Assembly: GCA_028274465.1 (NCBI GenBank)
Contig: CM051458.1
Span: 104,114,855-104,178,854, forward strand
Length of the DNA stretch: 64,000 bases
Source: Plantago ovata
Lineage: Eukaryota > Streptophyta > Magnoliopsida > Lamiales > Plantaginaceae
Direction of reading: 5' to 3'
Below the pieces are notes generated by a model. It was given only the letters and a program-made list of their open reading frames with translations. It was not told where the DNA came from and ran no database searches. Of the stretch, positions 43,801 to 57,500 are shown piece by piece (the stretch's first letter is position 1; every line of letters begins with the position of its first letter). Made by a program: the position numbers and the translations under genes.

Positions 43801-46800
43801 TACTTAAGATTCACATTCTCATTTATTTTTATTGACTTTTTTTAGACTCCTTTTGACTCCGAATTAATTTTAATTTTTTAGCTTTCCATTTACTTTTTTT
43901 TTTCATGTGAATGTGTATTAATGTAGTAGCTTTTTTTATATTAAAAAGACAAAACAACCCTCGAGCTCTATCTAAACTCTAAAGGAGTATATATTTTTGC
44001 CATGTTGTAAGTCGTTTTTTATTTGCAATTCGGGTTACCCATATGAAGTCGACCGATCAAAATTGTTGTAGCAGCGATCTACATCGTTGTACGGGTTTTG
44101 CAAAGAGGGGTGCAAAGCTCTCCTCCTCCTGGAAAAGACAAATCCCCAAGATTGAAATTGAGAGCGATTCAAAGTTTTTTAATATTAGTTGATATGTTAG
44201 CTTACTTGGTAAGATATCTTATTAAAATTCCTTAAGTGGAAGCCAAACAAGGTGTTAATTCGCAGTAATTTTACCAACTCTTAATTGATAACTGCAGGTG
44301 AAAAATAACTAATTTTCTAAAGTATTATACGAGTACTACTTTGATCACTTTGAAAGGGCAAACAACCCTCTATAAAATTATTTCACATACATGACTAATA
44401 TTCACTTTTTTAACTATTTATCTCTCAACCTTTCTCTCTGAATTGTCATCTGTAAACACGATTTAAATGATATGTCATATATGTTAGTTTTAAGCTAAGT
44501 TTAATTGAGTAAGAGCTATAATTTCAAACCTAGGTTTTGTTGCAAACAACGAAAAGTGGATCTAAATTTGATTAGTCCAATAAACAAAGTAAGAATCCGT
44601 CACTTAGCTCTCCAACTTTAGTGATATCTAGAGTAATTTTTAACTTTATCGATCACCAGGTTCAAAGAAAAGAAACGAAGCACAGTGTAATTTTGTAACT
44701 GGAATCAATTCCCTCAAGAACTGGGATTTCCCGTCTCATTGGTTTTGCTTTATAGGCATGGCCATCCAAATTCTATAATCGATGTGCTTAATTAATTGTG
44801 TACTACTAATGTTTTGATTCGATTTCGAAGTTAATGTAATGTTACTAGTATTTGTTGTCTTGTGTTACTGCTTAATTATTCTCAGAATCAAGATTAGTTT
44901 CGTACTCTACACCCTACACTTATTTTTTAATTTTACCTGTCTCCCTACACCCTACACTTTTTTTTTAATTATTGGTTAATCATGTGATTATGAACTGGTA
45001 TGAATGTATGATCATCAAATGAACTCCCATTTTTCACATAACATAGTTTAGGAAATGTCTAGACGGGCCAGATGTTCGATGATCGTATGTTACACGTTCA
45101 CGTTCATGTTTTATAGTTGTAAGGTTTTTTATAATCTCACGACTTGTTCCACTCTCTAAAATCGTTGTAATTTTTCCACTCTGTAAAATCGTACTGCTAC
45201 ATGAGAGTTGTTCCAATTTAATAAATTGTTTTTTTTTTTAATTTTTTTTTAAACAAAAAAGAAGGCCAAAAAATTTACTAACGGAGTACTTTTACAAATT
45301 TAATTAATTGGTTAGCGTTTCACTTTCCTAGAAAGGCAAATTTCATTGAAGACACCTCCAAGGCTCCAAGGCTTGATGCTTTCTCATATATAGAACCACA
45401 AAGAAGGCAGGCCATATTTAGTGTTCTAGAAGACTACATTATGCCAAACCTAGCTAATTGTCTACTTCTTACTACGGTTGTTATTGAGTTAGACTCACCT
45501 TCCTTCCCTTTAACAACATCCCTGAGCTTAGCGGGTTTAAAGAGTCTAGAACCTAACAAATTTACACGTTGTAGTTGGATACATTGATAAGATTTTCGAG
45601 TTGAGTTCTAACTTCATTTATTGATCGTTAGTGAATTAGTCAAAGTTGGCTAGATTAACATAGCAAATTACTAAGGTTGTCTACGATTTAATATTTCTAA
45701 TTTTTTTTTACTTGATCGTAGTTTAACATGTCATCCAAGATTTAGTTTTATTATCATATCTTTTACTAGTTGAGATACTCGATTAGACTCACTTAACACC
45801 ACTAAATGAATGAACCTTCAATGAGCTAAAAGATGTGATTTTTGCAACACTAGCTTCCATCATCATATACATGCTACTCACTCTCTTCCACTAATATATT
45901 TTTTTACGTTTTTGTTTATACTTTATTATGGATCCGCATTCAAACATATAATATTACTACACACTCATTAAATTGTATAAAAATCAAACGTAATATATGC
46001 ATGGTGACATATGGAGTATTTTCTAATGCATAGTTAAGATATTTGAGCATATTTCACAGAATGATGATGGAGAATTATATGTGGTGCGCCTGAAAAGCAA
46101 GAGACAAGGCATCTTTCTTATTCAATGGCAACTTATAACTTTTTGATTTCTTATCTTTTCACGTGAATGTTTCTTTTTCTTTTTTTGTCAATTTATTTTC
46201 CCATTTTAATCTCCCCCATATGTACACAAGTGACGATGATGGGGAGTGGGGGACCCTTCCTCCCTCAAAGATTCTGCAGTCCACAACCTTTGTGGACTCT
46301 ACCCTCCAATATTAGTAGGCCTGGCCTATACCCCATGGCCCAACTTATTATTTGGTGTATTATGTTCATGTGTACTAGGGCTGGGATTATTTGAGCGGGA
46401 CAGGATGGGATATGCAGCGTGATAAGTTTCAATTGAGCTCCGTTGGATTTGTTTGAAAAGATTAAATTTTAAATTCAGTTCAGATCGTATCTAACACGTA
46501 CATGGTAAATACTTAAATACAAAAGTGTTGTTAATAAACAACAACTCAAGGATTTACTTAAAGAGGGAAAGTTGAGAAACATAGAACAAGAAATAAAAGG
46601 AAAAACAAAAGGCAGTTTTAAAGTGTTGTAACTTGTAAGTAAATTGTATGGACAGATTACGGAGGTGAACCGTGAAGTCATTTTCCACACCAGAAAGTTA
46701 TGGCAGGGGGGACCTCATTTTTAGGGTACTGTAAAAATTTCCAGCAATGAAGAAAAGTGAGACCTTTTTTTTTTAAGGCATTGCAATTGATGCAACATGT

Positions 46801-47972
46801 TTGTAGAAATGAAATTCATTTATAAAGTTAATAATAGAACTGGTTCTACACCCAACAAACGGAACCAAGAACCGAACCAAAACTGAGGTTTCGGTTCTAG
46901 AATTGGAACCAGTCCATACATTTAGGTTACGTTTTCGAACTGAACCGCCTAGGAACAGCCGAAAAGCCCAGGGTCTCGGTGGTTCTTTATCGACATGATA
47001 AGCATGTTAGGTGAGGGACATTAAAGTGAAAGAAGTGTTGCATGCTAATAATATGCTACATCATCTTCCAATAGTACCCTTTTTCTTTTTTCCTTTTTGT
47101 AGGTTCTCCTTGCTTTAGTGCAAAGATAAAAGCATCCGATCCCCTTACAAAGTGGCTTTGCTTGATTGATGCTTGGCCAATGTTTGATTGGTGTAATCTT
47201 AAAATTGAAGGAATATTGAATTTGAAAGGATAAATCATAAAAGTACTAATAATAAGAGTACAAAATTACCAAACACAATGTGCCTTTGAGCAGAAATTCA
47301 GCGGTCCGAAATTCAGAAGGATAGCTTGATTTCCAATCCAAGTTCCCAGCCCACCTATAATAGCCCAAATATACAGCAATGGGCTCTTGGGCCAAGTTAT
47401 TTGAATTGTGGCTCATAGCCATAGGACTTAGCGATTAACACAAAGGATTACGAACAACGTGGCTAGTTAAATTTTCATCGACATTTTCAAGAACCGGTGC
47501 TATATATCTTGACTATAAACCGTTTAAGGATTTGATGTGGAGATTTCCTTAGTTGCATAGCTCTTGCACAACCATAATCATGCTTGTAATCATACTTTAT
47601 ATCGACTAACATTCACAAATTGTCCATGAAATACTATTTCCAACCGAATCCATATGAATCATACCTCAAGTACATTGTTCTTTCTTCATATATCAATGTT
47701 TAAGGCAAGAAACAACCACGTGTTCAGTTGACTTCTCACGGAACTTGAACTCCAGCTGCTATGCTTCATTCATTTGTTATGATCAGAAACTATTCTATTC
47801 ATAACAAGAACATAATTGAACATAATTATACGAGGAGTCAAAGTGTCAAATTCACTCCACTATAAAAATCGAACCTATTACACACATTGTTACTTAGGGA
47901 GTTAGGGTCCATTGATTTTTTATACCCTCTTAGCGTCTCTAATAACAAAATGAACCACCTTAGTTTATCAAT
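43801..47972. other. Long AT-rich intergenic region
   Basis: No coding frame longer than about 75 codons with protein-like composition was found. There are short duplications, such as CTCCCTACACCCTACACTT (about 44911-44960), and several homopolymer tracts (45225-45260, 46766). A pyrimidine-rich stretch near 46220-46320 has no recognisable motif. Confidence 0.5.
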
Positions 47973-48244
47973 TACTCCCTCCTTAATCAAATGTAAGATG
48001 TTTTGGCAAAATCACAAAGATTAAGAAATGTAATGATTACCCTATAAGAAATATAATTAATACAAACAAATCATTAAAAAATAAAAAAAATAGACTCATG
48101 AAAAATAGTAACAATAAAAAAAAATGATTAGAGGAGTAAAACAATATTTTAATGGTGGTGGAGTAGGCTATAGGGTCTAAACATCTTATATTTTGCAAAT
48201 GTTCAAAAACATAAAACATCTTACATTTGATTTAGGAGGGAGTA
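47973..48244. mobile_element. Stowaway MITE (Tc1/mariner type)
   Basis: The 268-bp element 47975-48242 begins CTCCCTCCTTAATCAAATG and ends, read inward from the right, CTCCCTCCTAAATCAAATG. The inverted repeats continue through GTAAGATGTTTTG. TA flanks both sides (47973-47974, 48243-48244), the mariner target. These are the classic Stowaway CTCCCTCC termini. No coding capacity. Confidence 0.92.
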
Positions 48245-48279
48245 CATTTTAGTCTAAAGTCAACAAAAATTCACTATTC

Positions 48280-48710
48280 CAAAATTGAATTTTGATTAAA
48301 CCAAACAAACCTTAGTGTTTTCAAATAAAAAAGATAAAGAATTAAAAGAAAAACTAATTACAATACTAAAATAATAAATAAATTTGAAAGAACAAACTCT
48401 TAACTAAAAAAAAATAAAAAAAATTATCTTCATTATCCCCAAAGCTTCGGTACCGTAATTTTTTCCGGTACCGGAGCTCCAGCGCCGAAAACGGTGACTC
48501 CACCACCAGATCGGTGGAGCAGCAGCTCCACCATTGCTCCACCGTTACCGGCACCGGAGCTTCGATACCGGAATTATCCAGTACTGAAGCTTTAGCGAAG
48601 AAGAAGATGGATGGATCTTGTTAAATATTTTATTTTTATTTTATTTTATAATTCTATTTAGATTTTTTAAAATTTTAAATTAATTTTTCTTAAGTCATGT
48701 TTGGTTGGAA
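48280..48710. mobile_element. Possible MITE with internal palindromic GC-rich core
   Basis: The left border has TTAAACCAAACAAACCTTAG and the right border CTTAAGTCATGTTTGGTTGG, imperfect complements. The core (48440-48595) is unusually GC-rich and roughly palindromic: AGCTTCGGTACCGTAATT, CCGGTACCGGAGCTCC, AGCTCCACCATTGCTCCACC and CCGGAGCTTCGATACCGGAATT. No target duplication was settled, so classification is tentative. Confidence 0.4.
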
Positions 48711-49148
48711 GGTGTTTAAATTGTTGGTCAACTCAAATGGACTAGAATGTAATTGAGTTTGGACTATAATGTAATTAATAACACAAGAGGGTTTTTATGA
48801 GAAAATACTTTATAGTGAGACCTTATAATCAATTTTGGTATGTTTGTGATGCTATCAAGAAGCAAAATGGTCTTCTATTTGTAGGCGATTGAGAAGCTAC
48901 AGATGGTGTAATTAAAAGTTTAATTGGAAATAGTGGTTGAGATGTTTTGGTTGACAGGTGCATTCGACAGTGTTCTTACACGTTTCACAAAATACCTTTA
49001 AGAATGAATTATTTGCAGTCAAACCCCTGAATTACCCAACCAATACCATTTCATCCCAAATAGAAAAAGGAAAACATTCTGTGATTTCCAATAATAAAAA
49101 ACAGACATACAAATCCAAACTGAGAAGGGAAAGCAATCAGCAGCAAAA
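48711..49148. other. Upstream region of the CML13-type gene
   Basis: AT-rich with no clear TATA box. The leader just before the ATG is A-rich and ends CAGCAAAAATGG, a favourable plant start context. Confidence 0.45.
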
Positions 49149-49592
49149 ATGGTGAAAGATCTGAGCAATGACCAGGTATCCTCCATGAAGGAGGCCTTCA
49201 CCCTCTTCGACACCGACGGCGACGGCAAGATCGCCCCATCGGAGCTCGGAATCCTGATGCGTTCCCTCGGCGGAAACCCTACCCAAGCTCAGCTCAAATC
49301 GATAATCGCCGAGGAGAAGCTCACCTCCCCCTTCGATTTCGACCGATTCCTCGATCTCATGGCTAAGCACTTGAAGCCGGAGCCGTTCGATCGCCAGCTC
49401 CGCGACGCTTTCAAGGTGCTCGACAAGGACGGTACCGGATGCGTCGTCGTTTCTGATCTCAGGCACATTTTGACCAGTATTGGTGAGAAATTGGAGCCCG
49501 CTGAGTTCGATGAGTGGATCCGTGAGGTCGATGTTGGATCCGATGGTAAGATCCAGTATGAGGATTTCATTGCCAGGATGGTTGCCAAGTGA
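49149..49592 (+). CDS. Calmodulin-like EF-hand protein, CML13/CML14 type
   Basis: Intronless coding sequence of 147 residues, one less than the Arabidopsis proteins as I remember them. It starts [22 protein letters not shown]-hand 1 is intact ([12 protein letters not shown], about residues 22-33). EF-hand 2 is degenerate (no acidic loop; [12 protein letters not shown]). EF-hand 3 ([12 protein letters not shown]) has Asp instead of Glu at loop position 12, and EF-hand 4 ([12 protein letters not shown]) is irregular. Calcium binding should therefore rely mainly on EF-hand 1. Known relatives act as light-chain-like partners of IQ-domain proteins, including class VIII myosins, IQD proteins and CAMTAs. 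Directly after the stop, GATGAG|GTATGC looks like a splice donor, with a good acceptor near 50893 (TTTGCAG), so a 3' UTR intron is possible. Confidence 0.93.
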   Translation: MVKDLSNDQVSSMKEAFTLFDTDGDGKIAPSELGILMRSLGGNPTQAQLKSIIAEEKLTSPFDFDRFLDLMAKHLKPEPFDRQLRDAFKVLDKDGTGCVVVSDLRHILTSIGEKLEPAEFDEWIREVDVGSDGKIQYEDFIARMVAK

Positions 49593-49785
49593 TGATGAGG
49601 TATGCTGGATTATCAATTTGAGCTTTTAGAGTATTGCATTGTTGATTGATCGCTGTGATGATTTAAGATTCATTAGTTTCATTGTGTAGTGTCGAAATCG
49701 AATTCATGAATTTCACTATGGAGGTGACATTTGTGGACAAACTATTTGTTAGAGTCTAAACATTGTAAGATGCTAATATAGATAC

Positions 49786-50190
49786 TACTTTAGAATTAAG
49801 TTATCTCAATATGGAAAACGATGACGACGAGCAAGTTCTAGGAGCGCAAACGTAGCTGCTCTGCATGTGCTAGTTCCAAATAGCGTAGGTGTCGAGGATG
49901 AGGACAATACGTATTCTCAGGTTACGGTATTTGTTTTTGTCAGATTAACAAGTTTATGTGCCACTTACCCGTATTTGTTACTAAATGCTAGGCTCTTTAA
50001 CATCATGCTGCTATCCATAGTACTTTAGAATTTAGTTATCCTAATCTGGAACATGACAAGTAAATTCTAGGGGCACAAAATGAGCTGCATGTGGTAGTAC
50101 CGAATGGCATAGGCGTCGAGGACAATACATATTCTCAGGTCACGGTACTTGTTTATGTCAGATTAACAAGTTTATGTGCCACTTAGCGGT
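49786..50190. repeat. Tandem duplication in the 3' flank of the CML13-type gene, period 235 bp
   Basis: TACTTTAGAATTAAGTTATC (49786) and TACTTTAGAATTTAGTTATC (50021) start two copies sharing CATGTG-TAGT-CCRAAT, TATTCTCAGGTYACGGTA and GTCAGATTAACAAGTTTATG, the last followed by TGCCACTTA. The second copy is shorter, with small deletions. If the 3' UTR intron exists, this lies inside it. Confidence 0.8.
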
Positions 50191-53053
50191 CCAGTCAGTT
50201 ATTGTATGGTTACTCAAGATGTCGATTGACTAATGAAAATCAAACTCATATCTGGAGCGAACAAGATTTTTTATTCGTTTTTTAATTTTCTGGCCTAATT
50301 GTTGAGAATTCCACAACATTTGAACCTCCTCCAAACTGCTTCATGTTGTCTTAAACTTGTGGGATTTAGGATAATCTCTTCTGCGAAGGACATGCACTGA
50401 AAATTGATTTTACTCTATTCTGGAGTCGTTCAAATTTGTCTAAATTGTCATATGCCTTTCTGTCATATTCTTCACAGACACATTTTGTATTAACCATCAA
50501 TCATAAAGTTCTGGCTAGCAGTTTTGCATCTCTAGTGCCTGCGGAGCATATTGTTGGATCATTAGTTCATTATTCCACAAGGTTGATGGAATTTCTTGGT
50601 CATTGGCAACTAACGAACTGGATCAGAATTTGATATAGGATTCTATTTAATATACAATCTATAAGATTAAGTGCTAGCAGCCTTTTTCTTTGGGTGAAAT
50701 GTCCTTGCGATTGCTAATTAAGGAACTTGATCCAAATTTGATGATGCTCGTTTTGATTCCATACCAATGCCATGCTAACATGCTAGGAAACTTTGTTGAT
50801 TCTTGTCCAAGTTTTTTACTGGTATTATGCAGCTTCCCTTTTATTGTGTTGTGCTCCATTCAAACACTTTCTAAACCTTACTTTGATTTGCAGGTGATCT
50901 GTTCTTCTAATGAGATGATGTGTGTTACCAGAAGTTGTTTTATCCTTGTAGTTGTAGAGTAGTCCTTTGTTTGGCACAACAATGGTGCATTTTCACAACC
51001 TTCATTATTCTGTATGTTTTTAGTGTTTATTACCTGAGCGTGTTGTTTGGAAGTTTGGTCGGACTTGCTGGGAACACTTCTTAACCCATTTGTTTAGTCA
51101 ATGTAGCACCCTGCTGCCTGAAACATCATCTTCTTTGTTGTGGTGTGTATTGCGAATGCGACTTGAGAATGGTGCTTCCTTTTTTTCTTGATGATATGAT
51201 GCAATGTTATTGTGTTGTTTCTTACTCCTGTATATCTGGTGGACTTATTAAATCCTAAACTAATTGTTTACCGAGTTTTTAACACTTATCTACAAACCTA
51301 AGTCATACCAACACCACCTACTTCTCCTCTGCTTCCGAGTTTCCAACACCACTGTACTTCTACTATTACTCTGCTTCCAAAATCCAACACCACCGTCTTC
51401 ATTCACTTGATGCAGAAACATGCCAGAACCACAAGGTTTAGTAATGTTTTCCGATTACAGGGTATTTGCAGCAAATTATCCAATCTTCTGCAGTAGGAGC
51501 TGTTCGTGCATGCTTAATAGTTAATAGGCCATGGAAATTTGATACATCTTAAAGCTTCAAGCTGTATTGTTAAGCTATTATGAGTTTATAACTACAAATG
51601 CACTTCAATTGGCTTATAGAAAGATATATGATGTCTCAATAAGCAATTACATACATGACCTGATTGTCATTATGTGAACTAATCAATGGAGTTCAAAGTA
51701 CTATTTCTTCATTTGCACATATGACATGTCATCAAGTTCATATTTGTACACACATATAAAAGTAAACACATACATTATGTCGTTGTTGACTAATGTTATT
51801 CGTATAAGTCTGTAAGGTCGATAGAACATGACAATGGACCTACTCTCAAAGGGCTACCCACTAAGTCCACCACAAGTCGTTCGGGACCTAGAACAATGTG
51901 GTCCTCTTAGTATTAGTTCCACTTTGTAAGCATGTCTGAACAACTGATAGAGAATATATAATACTAATTCACATGATTCCTTTCGCATGGTCCATTGATA
52001 TAATCAGTACTACCGTAACGTGGCCAAGCTTGTATAACCACTACAAATCCTTCACATATGACTCGTAGATCGAATATGGGCAAAGGCTGCTTATAACCGT
52101 ATTTCGTCTACCACTTATCCAAGAGTACCACTGCTTTCAAAACTTGAATTCAGGATTTAACGAATATCCCGAACCAGCTTAAGAAAGGAGTCTATCTAAT
52201 GTCCTACAACTACGGAGTGAGTGAATCCGGTTGAGTCGCAAACGTTCATGTCTACACATAATTCAATAATCTAAGAAAACAAAACTGGAGACACACCGTG
52301 ATGAAAACTCCCTATAGATTTTAAGGTTGACGTAACTATGCATATTAGTTTGTTCATGTGATCATCGGTGACGATACTAACTTGAACTAACTCAACTAAC
52401 CAAACTTAACGACAAGTGTAGTGAGTTATTCGTTTCTCGTAGTATCCAAGTCCCATACGATTCCCGGAACCATATGAAGTGGTTCCTATATGATCTCGCT
52501 CGATCAGTCAACCTGGATAAGACGACACCTCATAGATGAGACCATCACCGAGGTATAGAATCCCAAGAAAGCAACTTTAGATCCTCATGTCCGAATCCAA
52601 AAGACATGATCATTGCTGACCTATTCTACACACATCTACCATGAAAAGTCTTATCCTAATGTAGACAATCACACATGTATATCAGACTTATGCATGGTTA
52701 CTAAGATGCATGTCTGGATTTATAGATAATTGTTTAAGTACTTGCAACAGTGAAGAATGTAAACAACACAAGTAAGGAATTCGTAATATACTAATTCGTA
52801 TAAATTCAGATAACCGAATTAATTCTAAAAAAAAAAAAAAAACAGTTTTATTACAACACACTAAGGTGAACTATTGCTCGACGGACACAACTCTACCAAC
52901 AAAATCAAGTGTTACATTTATTATTGGACGGAGAAAGTATGTCTTTTTTTATAAGAACATATTATGGTTATTTTTAAAATTAAGTATAATACGTCATACA
53001 ACTTTATGTTGAAAAATAAAAATTTAAGAAGAGAATAAATAAAAAAGAAAAAA
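50191..53053. other. Intergenic, with transposon-like unclassified sequence
   Basis: 50191-51450 is probably the 3' transcript region of the CML13-type gene. From about 51780 to 52930 the base composition evens out and many stops occur in all frames. The right part, read on the minus strand from 52917 (TGTAACACTTGATTTTGTTG), resembles the start of a Copia-type solo LTR, but I could not find the partner end or a 5-bp duplication. A run of A sits at about 52830-52846. Confidence 0.35.
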
Positions 53054-53235
53054 ATTACGTCAATAAGATTCGAACCGAACCCAACACCTTCAACTAAAAT
53101 AATGATACAAATAATAGAGAAAAATCACGCCAACAATATTCAAACCAAACACCTTCAATAAAAATAATAATAAAAATAATGGAGAAAAATCACGCCAACA
53201 GGATTCGAACCCTACATCTTTAATTAACTAATGAC
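53054..53235. repeat. Three tandem repeats with a tRNA B-box-like block
   Basis: Units start near 53054, 53124 and 53189 (ATYACGYCAAYARNATTCRAACC, then CACCTTCAAYWAAAATAATRATA). Periods are about 70 and 65 bp. The complement of GGATTCGAACCCTA is the GGTTCGAATCC B-box motif, so the unit may derive from a tRNA-related repeat. No target duplications were seen. Confidence 0.7.
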
Positions 53236-54540
53236 ACATGTACACACCAGGTTGAAATTGGATAAGCAAGATCAACGGATTAAAATTGATTGTTAGGTCA
53301 ATCAATTGGGTAAATCAACCGGCTTATTATATTACTTTAATTTAATACACTCAAAAATTGACCATGGGGGCCCACACAATGTTGATTTTGTTCAACCCTT
53401 TTTTTTTTTTTTGGGAAAACAATTTTGTTTTATATTTTATCTAAAATGATATCTAAATAGAATATACTTTTCCTAAACAAATAAGGAGATTGTTATTTGA
53501 TGTAGAAACCTACTAGGACTTTGTTTCTAATTAATAATCGTAAAAACTTTAGAAAATCTCAAAATCATTATTATTATAATAACTTTCGTGCAACACTATT
53601 CACCCAAAAGTGAAAACTGCAAAAGAACCCTCTAAAGCCGCGTAAAAGTTACAACGATTTATAAAATAAACATTCACTATTATACTAAAGTACCTTCACA
53701 AAAGTTGTTCCAGATAATATATCGAACAATATTATTCAATAAAATAATTTGCAATGAAAAACTTTTCGTATTCATATTTGCAAAGTGATCCTTGAACTTC
53801 CTGATATGTTTCAATGAAAGCCTTTTGATTTTCGGCGTGAAACTAACAACTTCATAAAACTTATGAAACATATATAAATCTATGATTATTAATTCAAAGT
53901 AAATAACAATCACCAAAGTCACCAAATTACAACTATTGGTAAATTGCAATTTTGTCCATGCACTTTAAGTTTTTTCCGAATTGTATGCCAACGCTTCCCA
54001 CAATCACATATTTTAGTGTTGTGCACTCAGCAATTCTCACAACTATGTTGGAAATTATGTTAGGCCACTTTTAGCACAACATATGAATATTGTGATAAAA
54101 GACGTGACAACATTTTTCACAACATGTCTCTCGAGGGAAAATATAATCAAATAAATCACAGAAAATAACTTGTTTTATAATCTATTCCAAGGAAGAACTG
54201 AACAAAGGACTGGTAGACCAAAATCACATCAAGAAAGTAAGACCACACAAATGTGAGTTACAAGTTCTGCATAGCAAAGCCCCAAGTACAAGAAGCATTA
54301 GTACTAATCGGTAGTATGTACCGAAAGTATGCTATTCTGAAGCGCTTGCATAGTATATAATATTACATTATGTAGTACCTAAAAGAGAACCAAGCCACTA
54401 GTTCTAACGGTGTCATGATAATTCCAGCTTCCTAAATGATTCTATAAAGTGAAGTAGAAAATTTGAGGATCGGGATACTGTAATATGCATGCTAAACTGA
54501 CTAAAAAAGCTAGAGTACACGGACAGCAAACATCTACAGC
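53236..54540. other. Intergenic and 3' region of ELP2
   Basis: AT-rich. AAATTGCAATTTTGTCC near 53943 resembles the terminal repeat of the Mutator-like element at 16431-17560, but no opposite end was found. 54140-54540 is likely the ELP2 3' UTR and downstream sequence. Confidence 0.45.
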
Positions 54541-57500
54541 TTAAATAGTTACTTGAAATATCCTCACACAATGATCAGCTCCACAGGAAGCGAGCTGCAA
54601 GCTTGTAGAATCTTCACTCTTCTCAGCGTATCTCCACCTCAACCGCTGAACTGCAGATACATGACACATGAACGGATCAAACCGAATGGCTAGAGCAGCG
54701 TTTGGCTCCAAAATGGTACTGGTTTCATTTTTGGTATTGGAAAGGCTCCAAAGTTCTATTAGGCCACTCTCCATTCCAACAGCAAGAAGCCCTAGATTTG
54801 TCTGCCTATCGGTACCAAGCCACGATAGGGCAGTGACACTAGCCTTGAACATTGGCAAAGTCATGAGCAACTTTACTGATGAAGAGTTATGAACTTGCCA
54901 GATCTTTACGGTCTTATCCCTAGAGCCAGTGGCAAACTCATGACCAAACGGGTTCCAAGAACATGCCCATATTATTCTTTTATGGGCTTCTTGCTTTATG
55001 ACAAGCTCATGACTAATTTCATCCTCTCCTAGTGCAAAACATATTAAAAGGCATGAGTTGCAAATTTGATACCAGCTTTGGTCAAAGAAAAATACATACA
55101 TTTACACCCATGCATATAATCCTAGGTGCAATTAGTCGTATATGGAAGGGGGGAAAGCAGAATATAACGGAAATACATGGCAATAAATGTAATTCCAGAG
55201 GGTTTGAGCATAAAATCCACAGAAAAGGAAAGGAAAAAATAGATAAATCCAAGACTCTTTGTTTGATATAACTAAATCAAGAAATTCAGCAGTTAGAGAA
55301 ATTAATAATACCTGTATGCTTGATTGCAAAAACAGAAAAGTGACGATCTCTGGACACTGCCAAAAGAAACTTGTTGTCGTGGGAGAACTCCAAATGTGTC
55401 ACTGTTAAACTGTGAGATTGCAAGCGGCCCACAGACTTCCAGGATCCGACTCTCCATAACCATATTTCTGCTACAGATGCTGATTGGGCCTGCAACAATT
55501 AAAACATTTATTCCCAGGTCTGAAGTTGAGCGAAGTGTCAGATAGGTAGAATTTAAATCTTAAGCAACAAAGGGGTATCGGGTACAAGTGCAAAAACAGT
55601 TAGCTGGGTAAGTGTTGCTTGGCAGTTGGAACAGTATCTTGTCACTGGGTATCCACTTTGCTGGAAGCTACAATTCACATACTGATGTGAATGTTAAAAA
55701 TCGTAGTGACATTATTTATGCCTCATCGCATAACCAGAAGCATTAGGTGTAAAGTTTGTATCATGGATCCGAATAGGTCCACTGAGGGAGTCTTTAAATG
55801 TATAAAGAGACCTGTTTTGAGTCCTTTGTCATATAGAGACTAGAGAAAATATTGATTGGGGATTTTCCTGTATCCTAAAAATGCAACATGTTATCCCAAG
55901 GCCAATCCGTTTTATAAGGTTTATGACTATCCAAGTTCGCATTCTACCGAGTATTTTGCCTAACAGGTGTTGCATTTGATAATCATAGAATTCAGAAGAG
56001 AGGAAGTACACGTTAAATAGGAAGGTGAAGTCTTTTGTTGACAACAAACTCCATTAAACACTTAGACAATGAAATATGAAAAGGGTGAATCCTAACAAGA
56101 GAATGTTCATGAATCTAAGAAACGAACAAATGCTGATAAGGACAAAACGTGTACCTTGCAGGATGAAGCAACTAATTTTCCTTCGTAGTCACAACATACA
56201 GAAAAAAGTTCATTTCCATGGCCATAAAGCTTATGTGACTCTGGCCATAGAGTATGCCAGGCAAGTTGTTCCTCAATAGGTGGTTCTGTCAACGTAGCTG
56301 GAACTGCATCTGGTATAGTTTCATAGGTATCGACACTTTCATTATTGTTTCTTCCCGTCAATTCAGGTGAGGCTGCAGGAGAAATTATAGAACCAGATGA
56401 TTTAACTCTGACATTTTTTTACATGAATATAATTCATAAGCATATAATTTGCAGATATTGTGGCTAACTAAAATGAACCGACTTTTAATATAATGGCATG
56501 CTGACCTTGAGCATATATGGGCTTCTGTGATAGACCTAGAGCAGACATATTTGCACCGAGAATTTGCATGTTCCCAGGAAGCTTATCGAGTGAACCAGAT
56601 TTCCCCAAAGTGGCATGATTCAGTGTCTTCAGAAAGGATAGAGGAGCTTCAAATACTCTGGCAACTTTCTCGTCTGCCCCACTTACGAAGCGGTGGTTCC
56701 CCTTTCCTTTGATTAATGTCACACAATTAATATCATGGCCATGAACTTGAGGCCGTGCAATCTCATGCCACGCCTCTCTGCCTGTTATAGAAGATCCAGT
56801 GCACCATGGAGAAAAAACTCTACTTGTCTGCAAAAGAACAACAAATTTCCACATATGACTTCAATAGAAAATCTTAGAAAAAGTTAGAGAAGACTCGAGC
56901 ACATCTAAACTTCTTGCACATGAGTACAAAACTGAAACTAAAAAATTATCAGTGTTATTACCTGGTCATGACTAACAGAGAGTAGATACTCTCCATCACT
57001 GGCCCATGAGATGTCTGAAACAGCACCAAAATGTCCAGACGGAACTTTCTGTGGTTTCCAATCATCAAAATCAACGCCTACATTTCTCCAGAGATGAAAG
57101 GATCCACCATACCCATGAGCTAAAATAGAGTCCCCACTTGGGGCCCAGTGACCTCCATAAAACCCCAAAGCACAATGACTTAATTCCCCAACAGTAACCA
57201 CATTCATCCATATCCCACTTGTTTTTTCAGGTTGCCATATCATCATTGTTTTGTCCATGGATGCAGATAAGATACTCTGAGGCTGATACCATTCAGTGGC
57301 GTTGACAGATGAGCTACGAGGAGGCTCCCACTCCACTGAGTAGACCCAATCTTCATGTCCAATAAGAAGGGATTCCAGAGATATCTGATAAGAGGATAAC
57401 CCAGCTAAAAAGATCGGACCTTTAATGTAGGCAGCCAGGCTGGTTTCTTCTCTCTTGGCATTAGTAACTGATTCAAGTAAAGCCATCTTCCATATGCGAA

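Noticed and set aside
45519-45545. Resemblance to a ribosomal RNA spacer edge (CTGAGCTTAGCGGGTTTAA)
   Set aside because: Only a short, imperfect match; no 5.8S or 26S sequence adjoins it.
51780-52930. Copia-type LTR retrotransposon or solo LTR
   Set aside because: One end looks LTR-like, but no partner end, 5-bp duplication, primer-binding site or coding region could be found; kept only as a note in the intergenic entry.
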